A stretch of DNA of 64,000 bases, from positions 124,001-188,000 of the forward strand of contig JH720333.1 of the NCBI GenBank assembly GCA_000231825.2, written 5' to 3'. Source of the DNA: Tetrahymena elliotti 4EA. Its lineage: Eukaryota > Ciliophora > Oligohymenophorea > Hymenostomatida > Tetrahymenidae. The notes under the pieces are model-generated. The model made no database searches and was not told the origin of the DNA. It was given only the letters and a program-made list of their open reading frames with translations. The position numbers were made by a program, and so were the translations under genes. Positions 11,300 through 24,200 of the stretch are shown here, piece by piece; positions within the stretch are counted from its first letter, which is position 1; each line of letters begins with the position of its first letter.

Positions 11300-14154
11300 T
11301 CATTTCAATAAATGTTTTTCCAAAAACGCAATTTGCTTAATAAGTGAATCGACAATAGTGGTTAAGCTTTCTCTTAAAGCATGATCTGATTCTGGGTATA
11401 TGTATGTTTCTATTTCTGTTCCATTAAACACTGATTAAGCATGATATGCTATACTTTGTTGGTAAGGAACTCTTCTATCCTTAGCTCCTAAAAGATTCAA
11501 TGTGGGTAATTTATTAGGTTAGCTCATTGGAGAAAATTCAAACATAGTTTTGTAGTCTTCAGCTGTTAAGTTCCAGGTCATATTCTTTCCTAAACATTCT
11601 GCTAAACACCAGTCAGGGATATCTATATTAATTTAGGTATTATCTTAATTAGTACTAAACAAAAATTTTTATCATACCTGTTGAGTTAAACAAATAAGGG
11701 ATATTAACAACAGGATTTCTTAAAACAGCACAAATAAATTTCTCATGATATCTTGTGGATAAAATAGCTGACATGTATCCTCCATAGCTACCTAATTTTA
11801 TAAAAATAAAAACTTTATTTAAGTTTGAATAAAAAAGATTGTTTGTTACCTCCCATTGTAATTATTTTTTTTGGATCACAAAGTTTTTTGTCAACAACTT
11901 AGTCTATCATATGAATAATTTCCTTAGCATCTACTTCTCCTATTCTTTTAAGAAGGTTATTGATATAGTCTTATCCGTATCCAGCAGAGCCTGTGTAGTT
12001 AGGCAATAAAATAGTGTAGCCTTAAAGAAGGAAATATAAATGACTGATAGAAAACATTCCAGTTGAGCTAGAGTGAGGACCTCCATGAATAAAGACAATA
12101 AGAGGTCTTTCTGAATCAGAATAATTCAAAGGATTTAATTTTTCATTATTTTCATACAACTCTTTAAGCTCTTTAGGGATAGCTTCTTTATCGAACTATT
12201 TAATTCTCCATAAGCAAGCAGTTGATTCTCCTGATCTTATGATTTATTCTTCAAAATATTCCAAGGCAAAATTTTCAAGTGAAGGGAATATTGAAGAACT
12301 TCCTTGATTCAGTGAAATATATTGCCAATCTGCATTATTTACTATTTCATCCAAGTCTTTTGAAAGATCCAAATTTTTAAGAAAAGCCAGTTAAGGAGAC
12401 TATGTGATGTTTTCATGAGCAGCAAACAAGGTATTAAATTTGCTGTTATAATCAACAACATAAAATTCATCAGACTCAGTTTTATTGACAGCAAATCTTC
12501 TAATTTATTTAGTCTTAGCGTTAACTAAAAATGTACCTAAAGAGTGACTAACAATAGTAGTTAATACAAAATGAGTGCTATCATTCAACCAGAAGAAGTT
12601 CTCTAAATCATTATAAAATCCACAAATCCCCATAAATTCACCTTTTTCACTCAAGTTTTCTTTTCTAATAGGAAGAATTTCGTCAATACTCCAATCTTAA
12701 GTATTAATTATCTTCATACCCATATAATTCAAATGAGGAGGACTCAACGGGGCTCCAAAGTAAGCTATTTTTAAACCATCTGGACTGACAATAGGTTTAA
12801 AAGAAACTTCGTCATTACTTATAATCTTAAAATTAATCTATTTATTTTCTTTTGTTTCAGCTAATTTTATAAATTAAAATATAAATCATAAATTTACTAT
12901 TTTAAATAATTAATTAATTTTCTTTTTTAAATTGCATTAAATATTTATTTTTTGTGATTATTTTTAACTCAAATATTAGTTCTGAATTCAAAATTCTTCA
13001 TTTAGTCTAATTTATTTTTTATCTTGAATTACATAAAGTATATTTATTTTTTGGATTCTAATGAATTACATAATTCATATTTCATAACAATTTTGAGTTT
13101 ATTTGTCCTAAATTATTATGATGAATTAGTATAATATTTACTTTCTTAATTTATTTTTTTATTTAAATTGCATAAAGTATTTCATTTTTGAGAATTACTT
13201 AATGCATATTTCATAATTTTAATAGTTATTTTTGCTAAAATTATGGTGAAATAATAATTACTTTCTTTTTTAGATTCTTATTCAGTTTTAGTAGGTTTAG
13301 GAGATAGTTAGTTTCTATTTAGGTTCTATAATAGGAAAATATCAGATCTTCTATTAAAACAATGGAGTATTCCATATTTGAACTCTGGATGTATCTTATA
13401 TCCTTGTAATACAATGCTCTCACCATTTTCATCTAAATATTAAGGATTGCTTGGGAAAATATCCTCTGGAATTTCTATTTCAGAAAGAGTTTTGCTTTGA
13501 ACATCATATTCAAATAGATGAGCCTAAGTTACTCCATTCATACCTTCACCAAAATCAGAATTTAAATTGTAAGTTCTTTTAACATCATCCAAATCTTTAT
13601 CTTCTTCTACTTCAAAGTAGCTTTTAGTTGGCTTAGCTTTAACCTAAAATATTAAAATATAAACACTTAAAAACATAAATTTAAACTAAAATTCATACTT
13701 GGGCAATATATAAAAATTTTGTTTCTTTTTTATTCCAAACTATTGCTTTTCCTACTATTGGATCATTCAATATTTTATCATGGACTTCTTGAAGATTAAC
13801 TTGAGTTATAATATCTTCTCCTCTGTATACTTCAATTACAGGAAAAGTTTTTGTTTTTGTCTTATCTTAAACTGATTAAACAACCGCCTTTAAAGAACGT
13901 TCTGGAGAATAAACAGCTATGTTATTTTGGACTAGAATAGGAAAATCGTTCAATTTTTTACCAAATTCTCTCTTCTTCTGATCAAATTAGTAAATATTAG
14001 AATAATTGTAAGTAACAGCATCTCTTATGTTATTCTAAGCCCAATTAACTTTAACTGCTTGTTCAGAGACCATCTCAACTGAACTAATAACACGAGAACT
14101 TTAGAATAGTCTCTCTAAAAACTTAGTCAACAATTTCAATCTTTTGGAATCCAT
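11300..14154 (-). CDS. Acylaminoacyl-peptidase (S9C serine peptidase), copy 2, 761 aa
   Basis: Exons 11300-11622, 11678-11791, 11850-12860, 13262-13643 and 13699-14154, all phases consistent. Start MDSKRLKLLTKFLE, end LEKHLLK. It has the same architecture as copy 1: propeller domain with SPDGLKIAYFGAPLSPPHLN, then the hydrolase with HGGPHSS, MGGSYGGY (nucleophile Ser), LLGAKDRRVPYQQS (Asp) and YPESDHALRE (His). All three catalytic residues are present, so it should be active. Four introns match copy 1 in position and phase. The intron at 12861-13261 carries three degenerate copies of a repeat. It is divergent from the RPAP1-like gene, with 826 bp between starts. The function (release of N-acyl amino acids, cytosolic) follows from the family. 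Confidence 0.9.
12925..13250. repeat. Degenerate threefold repeat inside an intron
   Basis: Within the third intron of the copy-2 peptidase, three stretches starting near 12932, 13024 and 13162 share the order TTGCAT/ATTACATAAA, a T-rich run, then AATT(A)CATATTTCATAA-like text. Identity is loose and the limits are approximate. Probably an intron expansion by slipped duplication. Confidence 0.4.
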
Positions 14155-14980
14155 CAAGAATTAACTATGATATATGAATTTATTTGTTTCTGATATGATT
14201 AATATAATAAATTTATAATTCTTTTTTATTTTAAATATTAAAATTTAATAAATATCTTTGAATCTCTTCCAGATTATTTATTGAACAAATATTTTTGATC
14301 TGGAAAGTTTAAAGAAGAACAAAAGAACATCAAATAATCAATCACAAATTAATTATTATTATCTTTCTAATCAACTTTTAATATAATAAATAATACAAAC
14401 ATTATTTATTTTAAAGCAAATTGTAAAATTTATCATAATGAATCTTAATAAACTTAACTGATGTGTCTATTCAATAATTAAGTTAAAATTTAAATAGGAT
14501 TAATCTTAATAAATTTAATTATTGATTTAAACTTTAAAATTAATTATTTAAACTATTCAAATAGATTAACAAAAAGACTCTTATATCATCGATATAGTTT
14601 TAGAGTATTTCCTTTAATAGTTAAATTTTTTTTATGCAAATTAACAAAAAATGATAGAAATAATATAAATAATTGGATGATTGTAACAAAGCAGATCAAT
14701 TTTTAAATTTAGGCAAGATAATATAAAAATATTAAATAAATTCATTTATGAAATTATTATTTAGACTTTAAACATAAAATGATTTTTATTATTTAATGAA
14801 ATAAAATAATGTACTAATTTAGTCTGGCTAAGTATTTATTAATTTACTTTAATTTTTTACATTTAATCAAATTGTTTATTTTATATAATAAGTGTATCTA
14901 GTTTAATTAATTAATTTATATCAAAAAAAAATTTATACTTAGTAAACACAATTAAATATCTTTAGTTAAATTAGATAGAA
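14155..14980. other. Intergenic, divergent promoter region
   Basis: Spacer between the starts of the (-) peptidase copy 2 and the (+) RPAP1-like gene. Nearly all A/T, with no coding frame and no recognisable element. It must contain both promoters. Confidence 0.6.
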
Positions 14981-17900
14981 ATGGCAGAATAGTAGTAGAC
15001 TGAGCCAAAGGGCAAAAAGGTTTCACTTTTTAAATAAAAAATGTAGGCTTAAAAAGAATAATTAAAGGAAAGCTAGCCTGTCCAACAAGCTTTTATTGCA
15101 GAAAATGTAATTTTTTATAAGCAAAAAATATTTATAAATTAATTAAATAAGTAGAATAATAGCAACAATAATAATGTTCTCATTGAAAATGAGAAACCAG
15201 CTTAAGTAGTATCATTTCCTGAGTCAATTAAACTCTCTAAGGATGAGATTTAGAAAAATTTGATTGTTATTGAATAGGAAGAGGAATAGAAGAAAAAAGA
15301 ACTTGAGGCTAAGAAAAATAGCACTTTATTTGTTAACCCATAAGAGTATGATCAAATAAATAGCGAAAATGAAGCAATCTTAAAAAATATGAAATCGGAT
15401 GAAATTGAAGCCCTACAAAAGTAATTATATTCAATTTTAGATCCTGGAGTTATTTCAAGATTCAAGAAGAGAGATCTTTTTAAAATTAATGAACATCCTT
15501 CAGCAATCGATGAATACAAGCAAGATGCTTATGGGTTGGAAGTTGATCACTTCATTAAAAATAATTAAGAAGAAATTAAAAAAGTTTATGGAATTGAATG
15601 CAGAACGCCTCAAGATGCAGTTAAGTAAGCTTGCTTTGATAAAGATGGAAATTTCAAGTTGAATCACACTCTTGAAAATAAAATGAAAGTAATTTATTCA
15701 TTAAAATTTTGTCTGCATTATTAGTAATAAGCGAATAAGCGAGCAAGAAAACAAACAAACAAAATAAGTAGCAATTACTTGTTTATTTGTTTGTTTGGTA
15801 AATTCTAGCAGCATATAAATCTAATAATTAATTTATTTAATAAAGGATTTGGAAAACTTAGATTTCGATTAGCTTGATACACTTAATTTTGATATTCTCA
15901 ATTAGCTCATAGATCATAGTAGTAGAAATTTTAATTCTTTGGCCATAAATGCAATTGAAAGAATTATCACTTAAATGCAAAACCAAATTTAAAACTCGAA
16001 TTAGGGAGATTTTTTATTTGAATTGCAAGGTATCAAAGTATATAGATTAGATATTATTTACTATTTAGAATCTTAATTATCTCTTGCCTTCACATTATGT
16101 AGATGCTTGACTGTTCCCAATATGACACTCAACCTCAATACAATTACTTGCTTAAGAGTTTATCTCCAATTTATGTTGCAAGATGAATTAAATTATTACA
16201 AGTAGTTCCTATATAAATTATCACATTCTGAGTCTTAAAAGTAAAAATTCAAGGCCATCACTTAAATTTTCATAGACGAAAATCTTCTTCGTTAAATAAG
16301 CTACATTATAAATAACGTAATTACATTTTTAGCTGAAAAATTTATTAAAAATATTTATTTATTTTTAAAAGCTCATATTAGGTGATAAATCAGATAGATT
16401 TTTCATTATGTTCATAGATATTCTTGAAAGCTTAATTTGCATTGATCATGAGCATTTCACCAAAAAAATTGTTGATTTCGGTTTTATTGTAAATTCTTTT
16501 TTCTTCATTCAAAAAATAATTAGAAATGAAATAAATAAAACAAAAATAACTGCATTAAATTGTATCAAAAATATTTAAATAAAAATGAATTTTTATTGAC
16601 TTAAATATTTTAATAAATTATTACAAAGGAACAAATAAGAGCAATTGGAGGACAAAAGCTAGAGGAAAAATTAGAATTTTTAAAATTTGAGGTTAGTAGA
16701 TTAGATTATGTGTACGAAAACATACCTTTAACTTTAGAAACATTTAAGTTGCTTAGAGAAGCTAAGCAGTAAATTAGTAATATAACTTTGGAGAAGTATA
16801 ATTAAAGCTTGAAATAGTTAGTTAATTAGTGGAAAAATATTAGAGATGATGCAAATTCATCTAGTTAATAGAAGGAAGTAATTCTAAAGAAGATTAGGGA
16901 CTTGTTGATATTTGGAGAGAAGTTAAATTTTGTTAAAAAGATTTCCTTAGAAAAGAATTTATTCTAAATAAATTCTTCTGTAATAGCTAATACAATATTA
17001 ATGATACTTGAATTGCATAACGAATAAGGTGAGCAAGGTTATGCTTTACCTGTAGACAAAACAGATATAAAACACTTTTTATTTGAGTAAAAGAAAATAA
17101 ATGAAAATAATAGCAAATAAAACAAAGATTTCTAGAATACTTACAGCAAGTAAGATATTTCTTATTTAATTGAAGGACTTATTTATTCTGAAGGTAAGGG
17201 AATTCCTCACTGCTACAAACATATTATAGATAAAATAGTTCCTCTAGATATCTAGATTATGTACAAATATCATTATCAACTTAAGGAAAAGAAAAGTAAT
17301 AGAGTTGCTAATCACTTTTTTTCAATGAAATCATTTATTAAGATGTTTATTGCACTTTACACTGAACTTAATTATTAAATGAAATTCGTTATTTTGAAAA
17401 AATAGAGAAAAGCTCTCTCAGTAAGAAGCAGCTTCAATGAATGTTTTTCTGATATTCTTCGTGTTATCATTATAGAATTTGTTGAATTTTTTACCTTGAG
17501 TGGCTAAGAAAATTAATAAAATTTAAATGAATAATAAATCTAATTATCTTTGAGCTTCATCCAACTTTTATCAGAAATAAAATAAACAGAAGCATTCATT
17601 TCAGTTTTGAATATCATCAAGTAAGTTTCTGTTAAAAATATTACAAATGCTTCTTTAAAAACAGTTGATGCTTTGTCAAATTTTTTTGTGAGCATCAAAG
17701 CCAAAACAAACTAAAATCGTCTTGCTGGAAGATAGAGAGATTTAGAGCTTTTCCTTAATAACATTGATTTATTCTGCTCTTTCCTTGAACCAAAATAAGA
17801 AAATCTATTTTATTACCACACAGAACTATTTTATCTTAGAGCATCTAAAATATTTGATGATGAAAATCATGCTTTCACATAACTTGATGTTGATGCTCTT

Positions 17901-18377
17901 GATAAATTATTCACAAGCATTTGTTAATATGTAGACCCTAAAATTTTAAATATATTATACAACAAAAATTCAGACATACCACAAAAAATCATCACTAACT
18001 TCAATTACAATTCTTATGGTAATCCTGTTTTTACTAGAATAGTCTTTTTCCTTCTATAAAAGCCATTTGATCTCAAAATGAAAAAGTAACTTATTCAAAA
18101 ATTTATCTATTTTAAAATATTTAATTTATGAAGGAAAATTATGATTGATACTGTTTTAAGTTATGCATTCCTCTTTAGTGAAAATTGTAAAGATAAAGTA
18201 TATGGTAAAGAATCCAATTACATGAGAAGATTGAGTAATCCTGATGACAAGCAAATTAAACTCAAAACAGAATGTGAGGATATTGAAAAGTTCTTGTCAA
18301 TGAATGAAATTGATACAGTTTCAAGATCAAGTATTTTTAATAAATTCTTACATTCTTACATCTAAAACTAGGAATGA
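14981..18377 (+). CDS. RPAP1: RPAP1-like RNA polymerase II-associated protein, 983 aa
   Basis: Exons 14981-15106, 15152-15688, 15846-16316, 16372-16488, 16629-18085 and 18134-18377 join in phase. RPAP1 family proteins help assemble and import RNA polymerase II. The N-terminal domain is visible as SFPESIKLSKDEIQKNL, followed by an acidic/basic linker and the typical block SDEIEALQKQLYSILDPGVI leading into FKKRD. The RPAP1 C-like block follows near residues 190-250 (DGNFKLNHTLE, then LENLDFDQLDTLNFDILNQL). The remaining 600 residues are helical and weakly conserved, as in the family. The last exon is needed: reading through gives an early TGA at 18129-18131, while splicing the GT at 18086 to the AG at 18133 continues for another 81 codons. 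The call rests on the N-terminal blocks. Confidence 0.72.
15689..15845. repeat. Intron with imperfect CAAA/GTTT hairpin
   Basis: The second intron of the RPAP1-like gene contains a run of CAAA units followed, after AAGTAGCAATTACTT, by GTTT units on the other arm. The two arms can pair over roughly 20 bases with mismatches. The structure may expose the splice sites, but no function can be shown. Confidence 0.45.
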
Positions 18378-19469
18378 AATTAATAAAACACCTTCAAAAT
18401 TAATTATTAATTACATTAGTTAGTTATTTATTTATTTGGCTAGATAGAATATTTGCATATTGTTGAATTAAATATTAAATAAGCTAATTAAGTATTAAAA
18501 TGAATGTAAAACAACTAAACTATTATTACAAATACTTTTTAAAAATTTTTATTAGTAATTTATGAAGCAAGTTTTTTAAAATTTATTTTAATTTAATTTC
18601 ATAAAATAAATTTTATCAAAATTAATTGACTATTAACTTAAATAATGCATACATAAAACATTTATTATTTTCAGATAGATGAAAATCTGAAAAACTGTAA
18701 TGACTTTCTAAAATTTAGTTAGATTTCAAATTTAATAATTAGCCAAACTTTTAATTAAAATAAATTTATTAATTATTCATGATGTAGTTTATTGTTTAGC
18801 TTTTTTTTTTGAGGAATTTTTTGAAAGTTTTTGATTGAATTTGTTAAATTAATTATTTAAATTTTGCTTGGCTTTGAATTATAATTAAAAAGTTGAATTT
18901 TGTGATTTTTTTTTGAGGATCTTCTTTTGAATATATTGATTGATTGAATATATTAATATAATTGTTTAAATTTTGGTTCCTTTTTCTTTTGCCATTAGCA
19001 AATTAATATTAGAAATAAAAAATATTTAAAATTATTTTTAATAAAAAAATTCAACAAGTGTTAAATACATGTTAGTATCTTTAGATAATCTGTTGATAGA
19101 ATACAAGAGTGAAGGTAATTATGTAAAGTAATAATTGAATTCAATAACTTAAATTAATAAAGAGAAACAGTTTTGTTTTTCTTTTAATTTTAATAATTAT
19201 TTCAAGCTTGTTTGACAAAAAAACCATTTAATTAAAACATTTAAAATTGTCATTTCATGAGAGTAAAAAGATTAGCTTTTATTTGAAAAGATTATGAAGA
19301 AATAAGTAGTCATTCCTGGTCATAATTCCCAAGTCAATAGAAGAATATCAAAAAATACAAATACACATGATATAACATTAGAGGAATTACTATTGAGAGA
19401 ATAAACATTCATTATAGTTTTATAAAATATAATTTTAGTATTTATTATTAAGCTAATTAGAATGCATTT
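18378..19469. other. Intergenic, convergent
   Basis: Spacer between the ends of the RPAP1-like gene (+) and the LC8 gene (-). Homopolymeric A/T text with TTGATTGA repeats around 18830-18960. I found no supported gene or RNA in it. Confidence 0.55.
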
Positions 19470-19748
19470 TCAGCCAGTTTTGAAAAGCAAAATAGCGAGT
19501 TATCCAACATAAAGATAAATATAGTAACTACGTTCAAAAGTGACAAAACTACCAAAGTTTCTGCCAACAATACAATGCCAAGTACCATGATAACGAGATC
19601 TAAAATCATCCTTAATAAATGTGGCTATTTCTTTATCAGTGTTGCAGTAATCAATAGCTTTTTTTGCTACTTCTTCAACTTCCTTCTACATTTCAACACT
19701 CATATCAGAGTTCTTAACAACGGGCTAAACTTTATCCAAGTGACTCAT
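19470..19748 (-). CDS. Dynein light chain LC8 type, 92 aa
   Basis: A single exon from ATG 19746-19748 to TGA 19470-19472. LC8 is a homodimeric hub of cytoplasmic and axonemal dynein that also binds many other partners. The sequence has the family's core: KNSDMSVEMQKEVEEVAKKA, then DYCNTDKEIATFIKDDF, then HGTWHCIVGRNFGSFVTFE, ending YIYLYVGQLAILLFKTG. The length (92 aa) is the family norm of about 89-95. Within the last strands the usual FY/FL residues of the partner-binding groove are largely kept (YLYVGQLAILLFK). One TAG-encoded Gln occurs early (DKVQPVV). Confidence 0.96.
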
Positions 19749-21297
19749 TTTGAATATAAATATATATATTTTACAAACCTTTTTTTATTTATTATCTTAA
19801 CCTTTTAATTTTCTTTTTATTAATCTCTTTTTAAATAGAACCTATTTAATTTTTTTTAATTTACAAAACCAAAAAACTCAAACAAATTATTTATTTATTT
19901 ATCAATAAATAAATATATAACAATTTTTCTTTTCAAATCTTTGAATTTTTAAATTTCCCATCAAGACTATTCATAATCTTTTACAAAATATCTCATAATT
20001 AATATCTTTCATTTTTCTAAATTATATTTACTATTTTTACATTTTTTTAGAGATAAAAAAACAAAAACATCAACAACAACAGAATCATTCTATTTTATTT
20101 GTAACAAAAAAATTTTTATTCATAAAAAATATTAAAATGATGTTAAAATTTTCCAAATACAAATAGATTTAAGCCACTAATTTATTTTTAGTAAAATAAA
20201 ATCTATTTAAATATTATTTGCTGATAATCAATGTTTTATTATTGTTTTTAAAAATTAAATAAATAAAACCTAGCATAGTCAGTCAGCCAATCATTCTTTA
20301 ATATTGTGATTTGCTTTTTATGTCTTTTTGTTTATTTATCTAATCTTATTTTTTATTTTTTCTCTCTGATCTTCTTTTTATTGAATTTGTTAATTATTTT
20401 TATCTCTTTTTAATTTAATTAATTTTTTATCTTTTTATTATCTTTTTCTTTCTTTCTTTTTTATTTTTAAAAATCTTTCTTTCTGAGATGATGAAGCGAT
20501 GAAGGAGCATTTATCTTTCTTAGTATCCGAAACTTTTCTCAACCTAGTTGCTTAAAAAATATCTTTGATATATAGATGACTAAAAGAGAATTTGCCGTTA
20601 GGCTGCAGAAGCTAAATAACTTTAAATTGCATATTGATTGATAATGTATGAAACATTTTTTAAAAACTTTATGCTATTTTAAGCTATTTAGCATTTTTTC
20701 TGCTATTTTGATTCCGAGGAGTTCCAATTCAACTTCTAGAAGATGTATAGATTAAAAACTTAGTGAAAGGAAGTCTATTTTTGCCTGAGACTTTACCGAG
20801 AATTAAAAACTTATTTTTTCATCTTTCAGAAGTTGTATTGCTTTTTATTTCCAAGTTTTTTTCCTCTTATGATTTTTTTATTAATTAAATAATTATCAAA
20901 AAAAATTTCTCAAAACAAATTTTTATTTTCTTTTTTCTCAGCAAAGTTAAAAATTAATTGATCAATCTTTTTAGAGATAAGATTTAATTTTCCCATCAAA
21001 ATTTATTTAAAAATTAGTTTAGAAATTTGTATCAATAAGAAACTCATATTCATAAAATCAATTTAGAAATATTTTTTGCTCAAGATATTAATATAAAGGT
21101 ATTTATTTACAAAGAGATAGAAAGTATAAAATAATAAAGTAAATGAAATATTATTTGGAATGAGTAGTTGATATAATCATTTTGAAATAAATTAACTTTT
21201 TTTATTATGAAAAAGATTTTATTTTGTTGTGAAGGATTTTGTAAATAATTTAGTTCTTAATTCATTAGTTAAAATCAATTTATTCTTCCTATTTAAT
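19749..21297. other. Intergenic with a GC-enriched island
   Basis: Long spacer between LC8 and the 3' end of the carboxypeptidase gene. Most is T-rich low complexity. The part at about 20485-20830 is clearly different in composition and is listed separately as a possible RNA gene. No coding frame supported. Confidence 0.55.
20485..20830 (+). ncRNA. Candidate noncoding RNA locus (GC-enriched island)
   Basis: Against a background of nearly pure A/T this stretch keeps words with several G/C: GATGATGAAGCGATGAAGG near 20490, TTTGCCGTTAGGCTGCAGAAG near 20592, CCGAGGAGTTCCAATTC near 20714 and TTGCCTGAGACTTTACCGAG near 20788. It is not open for translation in a ciliate frame over its length. Small hairpins are visible: AAGTCT/AGACTT around TTTTTGCCTG (20770-20795), and CTTCTAGAAG. 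The early word ATGATGA resembles a C box and CTGA near 20791 a D box, but the spacing does not fit a normal C/D snoRNA. Strand is a guess. I could not match it to U1-U6, U3, SRP, RNase P or telomerase RNA. Confidence 0.3.
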
Positions 21298-24200
21298 TCA
21301 GTTTTTTTCATTTTTTGTTATATGCTTTAAGTTGGGCAGTTTAAATGTCTAATTTATTATAATTATTTTTTAATTTAGTATTGATTTATGAATAGAAATT
21401 TTTACTTTGTTGGTTTGATTAATTCCTGATAGAGTGAATTTCTCAGGTGAGAAGTGATTACCTATGACTATTTATTGCTTTGTTTTCCCAGAAGTTTTTG
21501 CTTAGCCTTGAAGCTTGTTATTGATGTTTACATTCTTGTTATATGGAGTTATAAAACTTGTATTGTTTGATTGCTCTATATCATTTATACTTGGACAGGG
21601 TATTTTTAGAGTTTGCTTTGCTCTTTAAAAAAAAAATATTGTATTTATAAGAAGATTTTATTTATTCAAATTTACATTTAATATTTTGTATGAGCTTATC
21701 TATATTTGATTGGTGGAGAAACAGATGTTTAATTCCTTGTACGAAATAGATCATTTTATGTTTTGAGTTCAGAATAATTTAGTTAAGTAATTACATTATT
21801 TTAATAATTTTAGAAATTTAAACCAGGTTTATAATTTAAATCAATAGATCTATCAATATAGCCAGCTCCTTTTGTATTACTGTTATTCTTCTAAGATGAT
21901 AAAGCACTTTTGAAATTACCTCCTAAGAAATTAACCCTTTTAGAGAAATCATCTATTTACGAATCACTCATATCAGCTATATTCACAACAAATTCATTTG
22001 TTTTTTAATGATTTGAGCTTTCCCTTTTGTTTGTACTTTAATCTTATGGATAATCTTGTTAATTATTTTCTTGAATTTACTCTTTTTTAGATTAATTTAT
22101 CAATTATTTTTCATTTGGCTAAGTATTTGAGATGTACTTAACTTGACTATTAGTTTATTAGGTTCCTCCAGAGTTTATTTACTGATTTGGATTTAAATTT
22201 AAAGTTTATTAAAGACTTACTTGCTTATTAGAGTTAAATCTATGCTACCTATGTAACGAGTTCCTACCTTCATTTTCTTATGAAAGATTACCGCCTCTTT
22301 GTTTTGATCTTTCTTAAGAATATATCGCATTCTAAGAGTTTATTTATTTTTCTGAAATCATTTGAGGTGTTGCAGAATTTCTATGATTTTAAAAAACTGG
22401 AAAATCACTTGTGTTCAATATTTAATTTGGACTTTTTGAATTTTAATTTGAATGAATTTCTTATTCCATAATTTTTTGCTTGATGCTCATAGAATTAAAA
22501 TAATTTGATAATTTTTCAACATATTTATTGTACTCTTCTTTTTCTAGAAGAGCTGAATTTGATTTGCCTGCTCTGATCACTACTTAATTGAATATTTTTT
22601 TATTATCTATATCATCTTGAAATTAGAAATTGTTTTATTATGATTGAAAATATTTATCAATTTGTTCTGTTGGAATATTTGAGCTTGCGTCACAATTTGA
22701 ATTAGAAGAGTGAGATGATGTTGATGAAACTGTTTTGTCATGCTATTTAATTTGCAACAATCCATCTGAGTGAGGTTAATAGTTAGCATTTGAAGAATGA
22801 CAATAAGTCCTCTTTTTTTATTTGCTTCTACGGCTTTGATCAGTTTGTTAATTGTGTTGTTGTTAGTGAATCAACTGTATTTCATTTTGTATAAATTCCC
22901 TTATCGTAGTTTGTGTTACTGTTGAAGAAGCTATTTTTTAAACTTTTTCATTCCCAAAAATAGGACTATTTTCTTGGTAGTAAGTGGTTGCTAATTATTA
23001 TTTAACTTAATTTATTTAATCATTCAAAATGTTTAAAGGATCTTAATTCAAAGACTAACTTCCTCTTTACCTCATTGATGATGTATTTTTCGGAGGAGAT
23101 TTCTATTAGCCGCTATTGCTAATTTAATATGATGTTGAATTCTTCTAGTCTGTATTGACTCTTTTTGAGTTATTAATTTCTTCATTAAATGTTGATTATT
23201 GTGAATTTTCATAAATCGATGATGGCTCATTGCTATGAAAGTTTTAATTTTCATTTAAAATCCTTGAATCTGGAATGAGATATGGTTAATTAGAAACAGA
23301 AAAAGTATTATTTAAATTTAATAGATTCTAATTTTTAGTTGATTGTTAATTTGGTAATTGTTGCTTTAATTATAATGCATTATTTTATTTTTAATTTATC
23401 ATCTAGAGTAGTTTGTATCTTTATTCTGTATCCTAATTATTATTGTTATAGATAGTAGGAGAAAACGAAGGTATTTTAGTTGGATAAAGAGATAATTGTT
23501 AAATTTATCCACTGCCATTTTAATTTTCGACATCAGTTAAACATCTCTGATGCTTTAATTGAACTCTATTATAGTTTTGTTGCTGGTTTAAATTTTCTGA
23601 TTGTTTTTAATTAGGTTGCCCAACTACTACAATAACATTCCCTTTATTGCTTTAATTAACTTTTTTACCTTCACCTACTGGAGATCGCTGAAAGTTTTGT
23701 TCATTCTAGCTTACTCCTTCTTTACTGTTTAAGAATGTAGATTAAGTATTAGGAAAGTTAGTGATAGGAATGGTATACATATTCTTATGCTCCACTGAAA
23801 GAATATTTTAATTAAGTCCATGAAATGATTCAAATTAAGTTTCAGCTTAAAATTTAATTAAATTAGAGCTTTAAGAAGCATCTTCATGCTGAGATTGATT
23901 TCTTCTATTTGAAATAAAATTATTTTCAACATCGAAGCTTTATGCAAGTTAATTATTCCCACCATTTAAAGCAGTTGATCCATTCATAGAATTATTATTT
24001 TATTTGCTTCTTTAAACTTTTTAAGCATTTATAAGATTCCCTCTAGGTTAAATGTTTTTTTTTAATTTATTTTATGGTGAATTATTTTAAAGAGGAAGGT
24101 TATACCCAGTGTATTTTTTAGTCATATTATCTTTAATATTTTAAGGCCATTCTATATTTTCTTTCAAATTAAAGATTCTCATTTACTCAATTTTAGAAAA

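Noticed and set aside
18141..18365. Separate small gene after RPAP1
   Set aside because: Splicing 18085 to 18134 joins it in phase to the RPAP1-like gene, and it ends at TGA 18375-18377.
20485..20830. C/D box snoRNA or U3
   Set aside because: ATGATGA and CTGA words are present but far apart and without C'/D' partners or the U3 5' sequence.
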